Source of the DNA: an uncultured Acidobacteriaceae bacterium
GTDB lineage: Bacteria; Acidobacteriota; Terriglobia; Terriglobales; Acidobacteriaceae
Direction: 5' to 3'
DNA length: 64,000 nt
Assembly: GCA_903828675.1 (NCBI GenBank)
Contig: CAIKND010000167.1
Location: 1-64,000 of the forward strand
Shown here piece after piece: positions 47,905 through 55,834 of the stretch (position 1 is its first letter; the number at the start of each line of letters is the position of its first letter). The position numbers were made by a program, and so were the translations under genes. The notes under the pieces were generated by a model. That model did not search any database, was not told the origin of the DNA, and saw nothing but the letters and a program-made list of their open reading frames with translations.

Positions 47905-48096
47905 ATGGTGAAGTTTCTTCTGTGGTGCATTCTCCTGGTCATGTGCTGGCCCCTGGCGCTCCTCGCGCTGGTTCTCTATCCGCTCATCTGGCTCCTGCTA
48001 CTCCCGTTCCGCCTCCTGGGAATCGCCGTTGAGGGTGTATTAGGGCTTGTGAGCGCGGTCATTACTTTGCCGTTCCGGCTTGTCCGCGCCATCTAG
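47905..48096 (+). CDS. Small hydrophobic membrane protein (63 residues)
   Basis: From the ATG at 47905 the protein is almost wholly hydrophobic, with two likely membrane segments (about 3-30 and 33-58) and very few charges, ending in RLVRAI. I do not recognise a family. An earlier in-frame GTG at 47818 would add a polar 29-residue leader, which looks less likely, although the ribosome site at 47905 is weak. It lies between the MmcQ/YjbR gene and the SDR gene, all on the plus strand. Confidence 0.6.
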   Translation: MVKFLLWCILLVMCWPLALLALVLYPLIWLLLLPFRLLGIAVEGVLGLVSAVITLPFRLVRAI

Positions 48097-48147
48097 CGCG
48101 CGGTCATCCTCTCGACACCGCTTCTCCAAATGCATTAGCGTGACCCT

Positions 48148-48948
48148 ATGTCAGGAATTTCTCTGGTTCTGGACGGCAAGGTCGCACTCATCACAGGCGG
48201 CTCGCGCGGCATTGGAGCAGCAACGGTTCGAATGTTCTCCGCGGCAGGGGCACGGGTGGCCTTCAGCTACCAAAAGGCAAACGTGCAGGCTGAGGCTCTC
48301 GTGGCCGAGTGCTGTGGGCCGCAACGGTGCGTTGCCATCCGCCAGGAACTCAGTACTCCAGCCGACGGCCGCGCCCTGGTAAACGCCGCAGTCGCGGCCT
48401 TCGGCCGTCTCGACATTCTCGTGGTCAATCACGGCATCTGGCCTTCCAACGAGGCGCCCATCGCCGAGATGCCCGATGAGCAATGGCGTCGGACCATGGC
48501 CGTCAATCTCGACTCGGTCTTCGGACTGGTGCAGGCGGCTGTGGCGCAGATGGATCGGCAGGCCAAGCCGTCCCCCCTCGACGGGCAGGCAACCGGACAC
48601 ATCGTCCTCATCAGTTCCACCGCCGGACAGCGCGGCGAGGCCAACCACGCCGACTACGCAGTGACCAAAGGCGCTCTGATAAGTCTCACCAAAAGCCTGT
48701 CCAGCGAACTCGCGCCCAGGGGCATCCGGGTTAACTGCGTCGCGCCCGGCTGGGTGGCGACGGAGATGTCGGCGGCCGCGGTGGGTGACCCCGAAATGGG
48801 CGCAAAGATCAGGGCGGGCATCCCGGTGGGTCGCGTAGCAAGCCCGCGTGAAATCGCCGGGCCAGTCCTGTTTCTGTGCACTCCTTTAGCCGGATTCATC
48901 TCCGGCGAGGTGCTTAACGTCAACGGCGGCGCGGTACTTGTCGGGTAA
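48148..48948 (+). CDS. SDR family oxidoreductase
   Basis: A 266-residue classical short-chain dehydrogenase/reductase. NAD(P) is bound by GGSRGIGAA; the catalytic Ser lies in ISSTAGQ and the Tyr-Lys pair in YAVTKGA; NVNGGAVLVG is the usual C-terminal end. It resembles 3-oxoacyl-ACP reductases (FabG-like) but many such paralogs have other substrates. Its stop is nine bases before the next gene, with which it may be cotranscribed. Confidence 0.9.
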   Translation: MSGISLVLDGKVALITGGSRGIGAATVRMFSAAGARVAFSYQKANVQAEALVAECCGPQRCVAIRQELSTPADGRALVNAAVAAFGRLDILVVNHGIWPSNEAPIAEMPDEQWRRTMAVNLDSVFGLVQAAVAQMDRQAKPSPLDGQATGHIVLISSTAGQRGEANHADYAVTKGALISLTKSLSSELAPRGIRVNCVAPGWVATEMSAAAVGDPEMGAKIRAGIPVGRVASPREIAGPVLFLCTPLAGFISGEVLNVNGGAVLVG

Positions 48949-48957
48949 GAGGAAACG

Positions 48958-49755
48958 ATGAAGATACGCAGATTTCTAGCGTGGACAATGGCAGGGCTGA
49001 TGCTCACCTCGCCACTTGCAACCCGGGCGCAGACCGGCGACGACGCCTCCGCAAAGAACGCACAGCAGGCGCGCAAGGCGCTCGACGCCATGGTGCAGGC
49101 GCTGGGCGGGCAGGCTTGGCTGAATATGAAAAACCAGGTGCGTGAGGGACACATTGCCGCGTTCTTCCACGGCAATCCCGACCCCGGAACCACAAAATAT
49201 TGGGAGTTTCACCAGTGGCCCGACCACGACCGAATGGAGTTGACCAAGCATCGCGACGTGGTCGAATTCTTCATCGGGCGCGAGGGATGGGAAGTCACCT
49301 ATCGCGGCAAAAAAGCGCTGCCCCAGGAGATGGTGGACGACCACCTTCGCCGCCGCGACCACTCCATCGAGACCGCCGTCAAGGTCTGGCTCAACGATCC
49401 CAAAACCATTCTGGTCTACGAGGGCCAGCATCTGGCGGAGCGCCATTTGGCCGAGCAGGTCACCCTCATCTCGGCTCAGAACGAGGCCATCACCATCCTC
49501 ATGGACGTGCAGACCCACCTGCCGCTGCGCCGCACCTTTCAGTGGCGCGACCCGGAGTATAAAGACAAGAACAGCGACGCCGAGGAGTACGACGACTACC
49601 ACACCATTGACGGTTTTCCCACTCCGTTCACCATCTCGCGCTTCAAGAACGACGACATGATCCGCCAGTATTATCTGGATCACGTCAGCTATAACCAGAC
49701 GCTGACGCCGGATTTCTGGAGCGTGGACGCAGCCAACCTGCGCATCAAAAAATAG
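48958..49755 (+). CDS. Secreted protein of unknown function, LolA-like outline
   Basis: A 265-residue protein with a signal peptide (cleavage near TRAQ, residue 25). The mature part begins with a helical segment (KALDAMVQALGG) followed by many beta strands, and a late segment reading DGFPTPFTISRF. This pattern is common in acidobacterial exported proteins that resemble the LolA/LolB lipoprotein-carrier fold. No catalytic motif is seen. It directly follows the SDR gene and precedes fabZ by 114 bases. Confidence 0.6.
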   Translation: MKIRRFLAWTMAGLMLTSPLATRAQTGDDASAKNAQQARKALDAMVQALGGQAWLNMKNQVREGHIAAFFHGNPDPGTTKYWEFHQWPDHDRMELTKHRDVVEFFIGREGWEVTYRGKKALPQEMVDDHLRRRDHSIETAVKVWLNDPKTILVYEGQHLAERHLAEQVTLISAQNEAITILMDVQTHLPLRRTFQWRDPEYKDKNSDAEEYDDYHTIDGFPTPFTISRFKNDDMIRQYYLDHVSYNQTLTPDFWSVDAANLRIKK

Positions 49756-49869
49756 CCGCGGCTCGCATCCGCGCCAACCCGTATCGGGTCAGGCGGAAAC
49801 CCAACCCACGCATTATTTATAATCCTGTGGGGCGCATTGCAACCCCTGCGCGCTCACTGGAGCCTTAGA

Positions 49870-50388
49870 ATGACCTTCAACATCCAGGAAATCATGAATT
49901 TCCTGCCCCACCGCTACCCCTTTCTCCTCATCGACAGGATTATCGAGTTCGAGCCCACCAAGCGGCTCGTGGCCATCAAGAACGTGACCATCAACGAGCC
50001 GTTCTTCCAGGGCCATTTCCCCGGCTATCCCATCATGCCCGGCGTACTCGTGGTCGAAGCTATGGCGCAGGCCGGCGGCATGATCATGATGGCCGAAATA
50101 CCCGACCGCGACAAAAAGCTGGTCGTCTTCACCGGCATCGAGCGCGCCAAGTTCCGCCGCCCCGTAACCCCAGGGGACCAGTTACGGATCGAGGTTGAGG
50201 TGCTTTCCATGAAGATCCGCGCTGGCCGCATCGAAGGCAAGGCCTACGTGGACGGCAAGCTGGCCTGCCAGGCCACACTCACCTGCCAGGTTGTGCCGCG
50301 CGTCCGCGAGCCCCATCCGGCCACTGAGGCTCCTGCGGAAAATGCACCGGCGCCTGAAGCGGCAACCCCCGTGGAGAAGCCCCAGTGA
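49870..50388 (+). CDS. fabZ: 3-hydroxyacyl-[acyl-carrier-protein] dehydratase FabZ
   Basis: A 172-residue hot-dog fold enzyme that removes water from 3-hydroxyacyl-ACP in fatty acid synthesis. The active-site His lies in FLPHRYPFLLID and the Glu in PGVLVVEAMAQAGG. The ATG at 49870 has GGAG eight bases upstream, so the eleven codons before it are excluded. About 20 residues of Ala/Pro/Glu-rich tail extend beyond the usual fold. It overlaps lpxA by four bases (GTGA), linking fatty acid supply to lipid A synthesis, as in many Gram-negative bacteria. Confidence 0.95.
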   Translation: MTFNIQEIMNFLPHRYPFLLIDRIIEFEPTKRLVAIKNVTINEPFFQGHFPGYPIMPGVLVVEAMAQAGGMIMMAEIPDRDKKLVVFTGIERAKFRRPVTPGDQLRIEVEVLSMKIRAGRIEGKAYVDGKLACQATLTCQVVPRVREPHPATEAPAENAPAPEAATPVEKPQ

Positions 50389-51155
50389 GCATTCATCCCA
50401 GCGCCATCATTGCTCCCGGAGCCATCGTTCCCGCCTCCTGCACCATCGGGCCCTTTTGCACTATCGGTCCTGAGGTGGTGCTCGGCGAAGATTGCACGTT
50501 GATCTCGCACGTGGTGCTGGACGGCCGCACCCGCATCGGCGCGCGCAATGTCTTTCACCCCTTCTGCTCCATCGGCATCTCGCCCCAGGATCTCAAGTAC
50601 GGCGGCGAGCCCACCCTTACCGAAATCGGCGACGACAACACCATTCGCGAGAGCGTCACCATCAGCCGCGGCACGGTCGGCGGCGGTGGCATCACGCGTC
50701 TCGGCTCCGGTTGTCTCTTGATGACCTGCGCCCACATCGGCCACGACAGCCAGGTCGGCAGCCATTGCATCCTCGCCAATGCGGCCACGCTGGCCGGCCA
50801 CGTCATCATCGAGGACTACGTCACCCTCGGCGCCTTCTGCCCCGTCCACCAGGGCTGCGCGGTCGGTAAGTACGCCTTCGTCGGCGGCGGCACCATCGTC
50901 ACCCAGGACGTGCTGCCGTTTTCCAAAACCTCCTCGCGCCGCGAGAACAGCGCCTTTGGCGCAAACAGCGTCGGCCTTGAGCGCCGTGGCTTCGGCCCGG
51001 AACGGATCAAGGCCCTCCAGAAAGCCTTCCGCCTGCTCCTGGTATCCAAGCTCAACACCACGCAGGCTCTTGAAAAAATGCGCGAACTCGACGGCGAAGA
51101 CGTAGCCCTGCTGGTCGCCTTCATCGAACGCAGCCACCGCGGGGTCATCAAGTAA
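50385..51155 (+). CDS. lpxA: Acyl-ACP--UDP-N-acetylglucosamine O-acyltransferase
   Basis: A 256-residue left-handed beta-helix trimeric enzyme that starts lipid A synthesis by adding a 3-hydroxyacyl chain to UDP-GlcNAc. Hexapeptide repeats run through residues 1-190, with the catalytic His in MTCAHIGHDSQ and the usual GTIV and GLERRGF segments; the C-terminal part is helical. The GTG start overlaps the fabZ stop. LpxI further on (52508) acts two to three steps later in the same pathway. Confidence 0.95.
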   Translation: MSIHPSAIIAPGAIVPASCTIGPFCTIGPEVVLGEDCTLISHVVLDGRTRIGARNVFHPFCSIGISPQDLKYGGEPTLTEIGDDNTIRESVTISRGTVGGGGITRLGSGCLLMTCAHIGHDSQVGSHCILANAATLAGHVIIEDYVTLGAFCPVHQGCAVGKYAFVGGGTIVTQDVLPFSKTSSRRENSAFGANSVGLERRGFGPERIKALQKAFRLLLVSKLNTTQALEKMRELDGEDVALLVAFIERSHRGVIK

Positions 51156-51292
51156 ATGGAGAAACTGCGCAACTCGTAAACCATCGCTAACTTGAGGAAT
51201 ACGGGCTTTGCAAACTGCGGATAGACTGAGGCAGGCCAAGGTACGGGCTATGAATGCCGCGGAAGAGGCTTGTTGAAACGCTGCTTTGAAAG

Positions 51293-51312
51293 GGCACGGC
51301 TTCAGCCGTGCC
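51293..51312. repeat. Palindromic repeat GGCACGGC-TTCA-GCCGTGCC
   Basis: A perfect 8-bp stem with a TTCA loop. The related forms GCACGACTTCAGTCGGGC at 59674 and 59920 show that it belongs to a dispersed family. Confidence 0.65.
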
Positions 51313-51336
51313 GCTAGAGTAGCCAAAGAACGAAAA

Positions 51337-51492
51337 GGGCTTTACAGGCTGCGGAAAAACTGGCCCGGGTGGTAGGCCGGGGATTTATCCCCGGTATAAA
51401 GCCCGCAGAATCAGCGATGGCTTTAGCCACTGAGGTATGCTTTTCAAGCTTTTCGTCCAAATTCAGCCCTTTTTCCGCAGCCTCTTTAGCCC
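51337..51492. repeat. Intergenic element with about 25-base imperfect inverted ends
   Basis: The left end GGGCTTTACAGGCTGCGGAAAAA (51337 on) and the right end (51467-51492) are near-perfect inverted copies. The 100 bases between include GCCGGGGATTTATCCCCGGT, another short palindrome. Related ends occur five more times near 59.7-60.97 kb, so this is a mobile-like or REP-like repeat family in intergenic DNA, without coding capacity. Confidence 0.7.
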
Positions 51493-51535
51493 CTGAGGGA
51501 AATTCGGCCTCGGGAAAAAGCAATTCGGAGGGTCC

Positions 51536-52444
51536 ATGCACGTCCGCGGATTCTTGATCTTAGCTCTGGCAGTGTCGGCGTTGTCCTCTTTCCACTCATC
51601 AGCTCAAGAAGCGATCACGGTGGATCAACCCACCCTCGGTCAGCACGTTGACCATCATGTCCCTCCCGTCTATCCACCGATCGCCAAGGCGGCACGCATC
51701 CAGGGCACGGTCGTTTTCGACATTACTGTCGGCGTAACCGGCAACATCGAATCGATGAAAGTGGTCAGCGGACCTGCCATGCTCCAGCAAGCCGCAATCG
51801 ATTGCCTGAAGCAATGGACCTATCACCCCTTTGTGAAGGATGGCGCTCCCGTTGCGGCGAGGGGGCAAACGTCGATCGTCTTCATGCTCAGCGATGGGGG
51901 ACCAACTCCCCAGGAAGAAGAGATCGCGAAGCGATACTTTCCTTTGTTCGACCAATGCAGGAAAGCTATTTCGGCCAAGACGGACTATCCCGCCGCAGCC
52001 GCAGTCTGCAGACATGCGGCAGAAGCCGCCGCGGAATTTGCACCGAACGTTCGTTTCATTGAGAAGCGATCTGCTTTTGTCTGGGCGTCCTGGGCCCTTT
52101 TGTACAGTGGTGACCTTCAGACTGCTCGAATCTATGCGGTAAGGGCAGTAGACGTAGTGAAGCTCGGACACGATGACGACTCGGGCTCCAACGCCGCTTA
52201 CGGGATCAGAGGCATTGTCGAAGGCAGGCTGGGCAACCTCGCGGCCGCGGACGGCGATCTTTCGACGGCGGAAGATTTCGAACGCAAGGGAATTGCCTGG
52301 GTGGAAAAAGAGGCTCCGAGTCTTCGACGCGAATACACAGGAGCGCTCGTCATGGACCTGCGTTTCCACGCCCAAATTCTCCAAGCCCTGAACCGCCCAG
52401 ACGAGGCGCAGAAGAAGCTCGATGAAGCTGCGAAATACAACTAA
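51536..52444 (+). CDS. TonB C-terminal domain protein with helical repeat tail
   Basis: A 302-residue protein with a signal peptide (end near SSAQ). Residues about 38-122 are a TonB C-terminal domain (PPVYPPIAKAARIQGTVVFDITV and WTYHPFVKDG). No proline-rich linker or inner-membrane anchor apart from the signal region is present. Residues about 130-302 are helical and look like TPR-type repeats ending with AQKKLDEAAKYN. It may be an auxiliary TonB-like periplasmic protein rather than the energy transducer. It lies between repeat DNA and lpxI. Confidence 0.78.
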   Translation: MHVRGFLILALAVSALSSFHSSAQEAITVDQPTLGQHVDHHVPPVYPPIAKAARIQGTVVFDITVGVTGNIESMKVVSGPAMLQQAAIDCLKQWTYHPFVKDGAPVAARGQTSIVFMLSDGGPTPQEEEIAKRYFPLFDQCRKAISAKTDYPAAAAVCRHAAEAAAEFAPNVRFIEKRSAFVWASWALLYSGDLQTARIYAVRAVDVVKLGHDDDSGSNAAYGIRGIVEGRLGNLAAADGDLSTAEDFERKGIAWVEKEAPSLRREYTGALVMDLRFHAQILQALNRPDEAQKKLDEAAKYN

Positions 52445-52507
52445 ACTGACGGGAAACCTTGCCATGAGACAAGATTCACCTAAACTCGTTTCCATCCGGT
52501 GGCAATC

Positions 52508-53356
52508 ATGAAACTCGGCCTGATCGCCGGCAACGGCCGCTTTCCGTTTCTGCTCCTTGACGCCGCGCGCGCCCAGGGGCTCCCCGTCGTCGTCGTCGCC
52601 ATCCGCGAAGAGACTGACCCGGAGATCGACCTACGCGCAGCCGCCGACGAAGGCATCACCGTCCACTGGCTCTCGCTCGGCGAGCTGTCGCGCCTCATCG
52701 AAACCTTCCAGAAGCAAGGCGTCAAGAACGCCGTCATGGCCGGACAGGTGAAGCACAAGCAGATCTTCTCCAGCATCCGCCCCGATTGGCGACTGGCCAA
52801 ACTGCTCCTGAATCTGCGCACCCGCTCCACCGACATGCTGCTCGGCGCGGTAGCCAAGGTGCTGGGCGACGAGGGCATCGAGCTGATCAGTTCCACCGAG
52901 TTCCTCGAGCCCTTGCTCGCCCAGGAGGGTGTGCTCACCGCGCGCTCCCCAGACGAGAATGAATGCCTGAACATTGAGTACGGTCTCGGCGTGGCGCGCG
53001 CCGTAGCCGGCTTTGATATCGGACAGACCGTCGTAGTCGCTGCGCAGGCTTGTGTGGCCGTCGAGGCCATGGAAGGTACTGACGCCACCATCGAGCGCGC
53101 CGGACGCCTCATGGGCTCTCTGGGCGGCGATGCGTCCACCCTCGAGCGCCGCCTGACCGTGGTCAAGGTGGCCAAACCAAATCAGGATATGCGCTTCGAT
53201 GTTCCCGTCATCGGAATGGCCACCGTCGAAACAATGATCCAGGCCGGCGCCAGTTGCCTTTCCATCGAGGCCGGGCGTACGCTTTTATTTGACCGCGACT
53301 CCCTGCTCGAACGCGCCAGTCAGGCTGGAATTGCCATTGTGGCGGCTCCGCGCTGA
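52508..53356 (+). CDS. lpxI: UDP-2,3-diacylglucosamine diphosphatase LpxI
   Basis: A 282-residue enzyme that makes lipid X from UDP-2,3-diacylglucosamine, replacing LpxH in many bacteria. The N-terminal domain begins KLGLIAGNGRFPFLLLDAAR, and the C-terminal domain holds GPD-type metal-site equivalents including VVKVAKPNQDMRFDVPVIG, a strongly conserved block, and MIQAGASCLSIEAGRTL. The ATG at 52508 is preferred with GGTGG upstream; a GTG three codons earlier is possible. It is separated from fabZ-lpxA by the TonB-domain gene and repeats. Confidence 0.93.
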   Translation: MKLGLIAGNGRFPFLLLDAARAQGLPVVVVAIREETDPEIDLRAAADEGITVHWLSLGELSRLIETFQKQGVKNAVMAGQVKHKQIFSSIRPDWRLAKLLLNLRTRSTDMLLGAVAKVLGDEGIELISSTEFLEPLLAQEGVLTARSPDENECLNIEYGLGVARAVAGFDIGQTVVVAAQACVAVEAMEGTDATIERAGRLMGSLGGDASTLERRLTVVKVAKPNQDMRFDVPVIGMATVETMIQAGASCLSIEAGRTLLFDRDSLLERASQAGIAIVAAPR

Positions 53357-53489
53357 TACTAGAGGTGACAGGCTTCCCCCTGCCGCTGTCAGCTATTCCT
53401 TGTCGAGGTCCCCAGCAAGCGGTCTTGCTCGATGGAGCGTCTGTTCTCTGGGCCCCTGTTTTTCATCCCCAGTCTTTAGGAGGTCTTTC

Positions 53490-54077
53490 GTGAGAAAGCC
53501 AGTTCTCTTTGTTTTGGCCGCGGTCTTTGCCGTCGCGGTTGCATTCGTCACAGTGCACGGGTTCGCGCAGACTGATGCCGCCCTGCCCACCGTCGGGCAG
53601 GTTGCGCCCACATTCACGCTGCCCTCGCAGGATGGCTCCCAGATTTCGCTCGACAGCTTTCGCGGCAAGTGGGTTGTCCTCTACTTCTATCCTCGCGACA
53701 TGACCCAGGGCTGCACCATCGAAGCCCACAACTTCCAGCGCGATCTTTCCCTCTACGAGGCGAAGAATGCGGTCATCGTCGGCGTCAGTGTGGACGGGAC
53801 CGACAGCCATCAGAAGTTCTGCACCAAAGAGGGCCTGACCTTCAGGCTCCTCTCGGATACAAGCCACGCCATGGTCAGTTCATACGGTTCGCTGGGCAGC
53901 TTCGGCGGCGTCACGATTGCTAACCGCAACACCTTCCTCATCAATCCCGAGGGCAAGATTGCCAAGGTGTGGACCAAGGTGAATCCGACCACAACTTCGA
54001 CCGAGGTGCTGGCTGCGATTCCCCAGTCCACGCAGTCTCCTATGCCGGCCATGTCGGTAAAGCCGCCCGCCCTATAG
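53490..54077 (+). CDS. Secreted/anchored peroxiredoxin (AhpC-TSA, BCP type) with SVKPP tail
   Basis: A 195-residue thiol peroxidase with an N-terminal signal or anchor (about 1-26). The peroxidatic Cys75 lies in FYPRDMTQGCTIEAHNF, the pattern of the bacterioferritin comigratory/PrxQ group, and RNTFLINPEGKI follows. It should reduce peroxides in the periplasm with thioredoxin-like partners. The GTG at 53490 has AGGAGG six bases upstream, so the much longer open frame before it is rejected. The protein ends in MSVKPPAL, the same motif that is repeated in the small protein encoded 80 bases downstream. Confidence 0.9.
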   Translation: MRKPVLFVLAAVFAVAVAFVTVHGFAQTDAALPTVGQVAPTFTLPSQDGSQISLDSFRGKWVVLYFYPRDMTQGCTIEAHNFQRDLSLYEAKNAVIVGVSVDGTDSHQKFCTKEGLTFRLLSDTSHAMVSSYGSLGSFGGVTIANRNTFLINPEGKIAKVWTKVNPTTTSTEVLAAIPQSTQSPMPAMSVKPPAL

Positions 54078-54157
54078 CAGTGTCGTCCGGAACTCCGCAC
54101 AACTCGCGGTGATCTCGTTCAAGACTTCTCTAACCCTGCGTCAACCAAGGAGCGACC

Positions 54158-54322
54158 ATGACCAACAGCCTTAACCCTAACTCCGTAAAGCCGCCGCAAG
54201 TAGACAGTCTGTCCGTCAAGCCCCCGCAGGAACAGCTGTCCGTCAAGCCGCCGCAGGTACAAAACTTGTCAGTAAAGCCGCCGACGCAGAATCTTTCCGT
54301 CAAGCCCCCTACCGCGTCGTAA
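54158..54322 (+). CDS. 54-residue protein of five SVKPP repeats
   Basis: AAGGAG lies before an ATG at 54158, and the frame runs 54 codons to TAA at 54320-54322. The protein is almost only the motif SVKPP, at residues 9-13, 19-23, 28-32, 38-42 and 47-51, separated by four or five polar residues (spacing 10, 9, 10, 9). No signal peptide or known domain is seen. It lies 80 bases after the peroxiredoxin gene, whose product ends in the same motif, and an intrinsic terminator follows at once, so the two are very likely one transcript. Codon choice varies between repeats (AAG and AAA, CCG and CCC), which speaks for selection on the protein rather than recent DNA duplication. Function unknown. Confidence 0.75.
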   Translation: MTNSLNPNSVKPPQVDSLSVKPPQEQLSVKPPQVQNLSVKPPTQNLSVKPPTAS

Positions 54323-54342
54323 ACACGGTCTCAAGCACGCCT

Positions 54343-54375
54343 AAAGGCCTCCCCTCATGGAGGCCTTTACTTTTT
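54343..54375 (+). terminator. Intrinsic terminator after the SVKPP gene
   Basis: AAAGGCCTCC (54343-54352) pairs fully with GGAGGCCTTT (54359-54368) around a six-base loop, followed by a run of five T (54371-54375). It ends the peroxiredoxin-SVKPP transcript. Confidence 0.9.
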
Positions 54376-54461
54376 GCGGTTGACTCGGCGCTTGAGAGCC
54401 GCGACGCTATAAGTGGAGAGTTCGCGACGCCAGCAAGGCGACCCGGCCATCGGAGAATTTC

Positions 54462-54920
54462 ATGCCCACACAACTTGCCAAAAACTTCCGCGCAGAATTG
54501 AACACACTGCATACCGAGTTGTTCGCTCTACCACAATCCCTTGCGGACACACCCTGGCGCGTCGGCGGCTGGACGCGCAAACAGATCGTCGGGCACCTTC
54601 TCGATTCCGCCGCGAACAACCGCCAGCGTTTCGTCCGCGCCGCCACCGGCGGTTCTTATGCGGGACCGAATTACGCGCAGGAGGCGTGGGTGGCTGCGCA
54701 CGGATACGCCCATCAAAGTTGGGACACGCTGCTGCGCTGGTGGCAGGTGGAGCACGAGATTCTTGCCGCCGTGGTCGATCGCATTTCAGAGGACAAGCTA
54801 GAGACGGGTTGCGTGCTCGACGAAGACGCGCCGGTCTCGCTGCGCTTCCTCATCGAGGATTAACTGCGCCACCAGCGGTGGCATCTCGCACAACTCAAAC
54901 CCGCCGCGCCAGCCCGGTAA
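54462..54920 (+). pseudogene. DinB/YfiT-like metal-dependent protein with premature stop
   Basis: The frame from the ATG at 54462 matches the DinB-like four-helix fold of the YfiT group (WRVGGWTRKQIVGHLLDSAANNR with the first metal His45). At codon 134 (bases 54861-54863) a TAA interrupts the frame; the next codons, LRHQRWHLAQLKP, are the usual last helix with two further metal His (137 and 141) and the frame then ends naturally at 54918-54920. TAA stands where Tyr (TAC/TAT) is expected after LIED. The truncated 133-residue product would lack two of three metal ligands. It is either a recent one-base inactivation or a sequencing error. Confidence 0.8.
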
Positions 54921-54939
54921 TCTCGCGACGTCCAGACGC

Positions 54940-54970
54940 AAAAGAGCCCGGCGATAAGCCGGGCTCTTTT
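54940..54970. terminator. Bidirectional intrinsic terminator
   Basis: A perfect 13-bp stem (AAAAGAGCCCGGC at 54940-54952 with its complement at 54958-54970) around a five-base loop. It lies between the converging DinB-like gene and the histone H1-like gene, and the A-run on one side and T-run on the other let it work in both directions. Confidence 0.9.
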
Positions 54971-54997
54971 GCTTGCCTTAATTGCCTGTTGCCGGTA

Positions 54998-55681
54998 CTA
55001 CTTCTTGGCAGGAGCCTTCTTGGCTGCCGCCTTCTTCGCAGGTGCCTTCTTCGCAACTGCCTTTTTCGCAGGAGCCTTCTTGGCTACTGCCTTCTTCGCC
55101 GGGGCCTTCTTGGCAGGAACCTTCTTCACTGCTGCCTTCTTGGCGGGCGCCTTCTTTGCTGCTTTCTTAACTGCCAACTTTATACCTCGTCTTGTGGGTT
55201 TGCTGGCGCGCTTGCCGGCCACGGCCTTCTTGACCTTGACCTTTCCGCCTTTTGCGCCAGTGTTGCTCTTCTTCGCGGCGGATTTCTTTGTGGCCTTTTT
55301 CGCCACAACCTTTTTCGCGGCTGCCTTCTTCACTACGGCTTTCTTCGCCGGAGCTTTCTTGGCCACAGCCTTCTTCGCCACAGCCTTCTTCGCTGGGGCT
55401 TTCTTGGCCGGGACTTCCTTGGCAGCTTTCTTTGCGGGAACTTTCTTCTTCTTCTTGGCGGCCTTCTTTACGGCCGGCTTCCCTTCGGGTTCAGTTACAA
55501 CCACGACCAGTGTCTCTTCGCCGACTACCTCATCATCATCCGAGGAGGTAAGAATGCTGGCGGTTTCGACTTCCTCATCATCGTCGTCTGGGAAGTCTTC
55601 GACCTGATCGGGGTCCAGTTCATTCGGCTCCCCAGCGGGATTGCCGTCACTCATCGCATACATACCGAACACTTCTTCCAT
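54998..55681 (-). CDS. Histone H1-like Lys/Ala-rich protein with acidic N-terminus
   Basis: A 227-residue protein. The first 65 residues are acidic (stretch [11 protein letters not shown], later SSDDDEVV). The rest is very rich in Lys and Ala, with many copies of PAKKA, AVAKKA and similar units like those in eukaryotic H1 tails and bacterial Hc1- or AlgP-type proteins; a break with [11 protein letters not shown] and [11 protein letters not shown] lies in the middle. It should bind nucleic acid without sequence preference. The ATG at 55681 has GGAGG eight bases upstream; the earlier frame opening is not supported. The acidic head is unusual and may shield or regulate the basic tail. Confidence 0.82.
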   Translation of the reverse strand: MEEVFGMYAMSDGNPAGEPNELDPDQVEDFPDDDDEEVETASILTSSDDDEVVGEETLVVVVTEPEGKPAVKKAAKKKKKVPAKKAAKEVPAKKAPAKKAVAKKAVAKKAPAKKAVVKKAAAKKVVAKKATKKSAAKKSNTGAKGGKVKVKKAVAGKRASKPTRRGIKLAVKKAAKKAPAKKAAVKKVPAKKAPAKKAVAKKAPAKKAVAKKAPAKKAAAKKAPAKK

Positions 55682-55834
55682 CCGATTTGCCTCCAGCGGC
55701 TCGCCGCTGTCCTCGTTTCGTTTGCCGCTTCTCACAACAAATACTTGTGATCCACTCGCGGAAACTATTGTAGCAATAGCTTGCACGCAAACACTAGCAA
55801 AACACAAGTGTGTAATGAGGTGCCCTGATCTTTT

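Noticed and set aside
53289..53489. 67-codon extension at the peroxiredoxin start
   Set aside because: It overlaps the lpxI end; AGGAGG before the GTG at 53490 and the signal peptide there fix the start.
54998..55460. CRISPR-like repeat array
   Set aside because: The repetition is of Lys/Ala codons within one reading frame, with irregular unit length and no unique spacers.
54413..55750. Plus-strand open frame of 445 codons
   Set aside because: It runs through the DinB-like gene in another frame, across a terminator and over the antisense of the H1-like repeats, which keep all frames open because of their composition.
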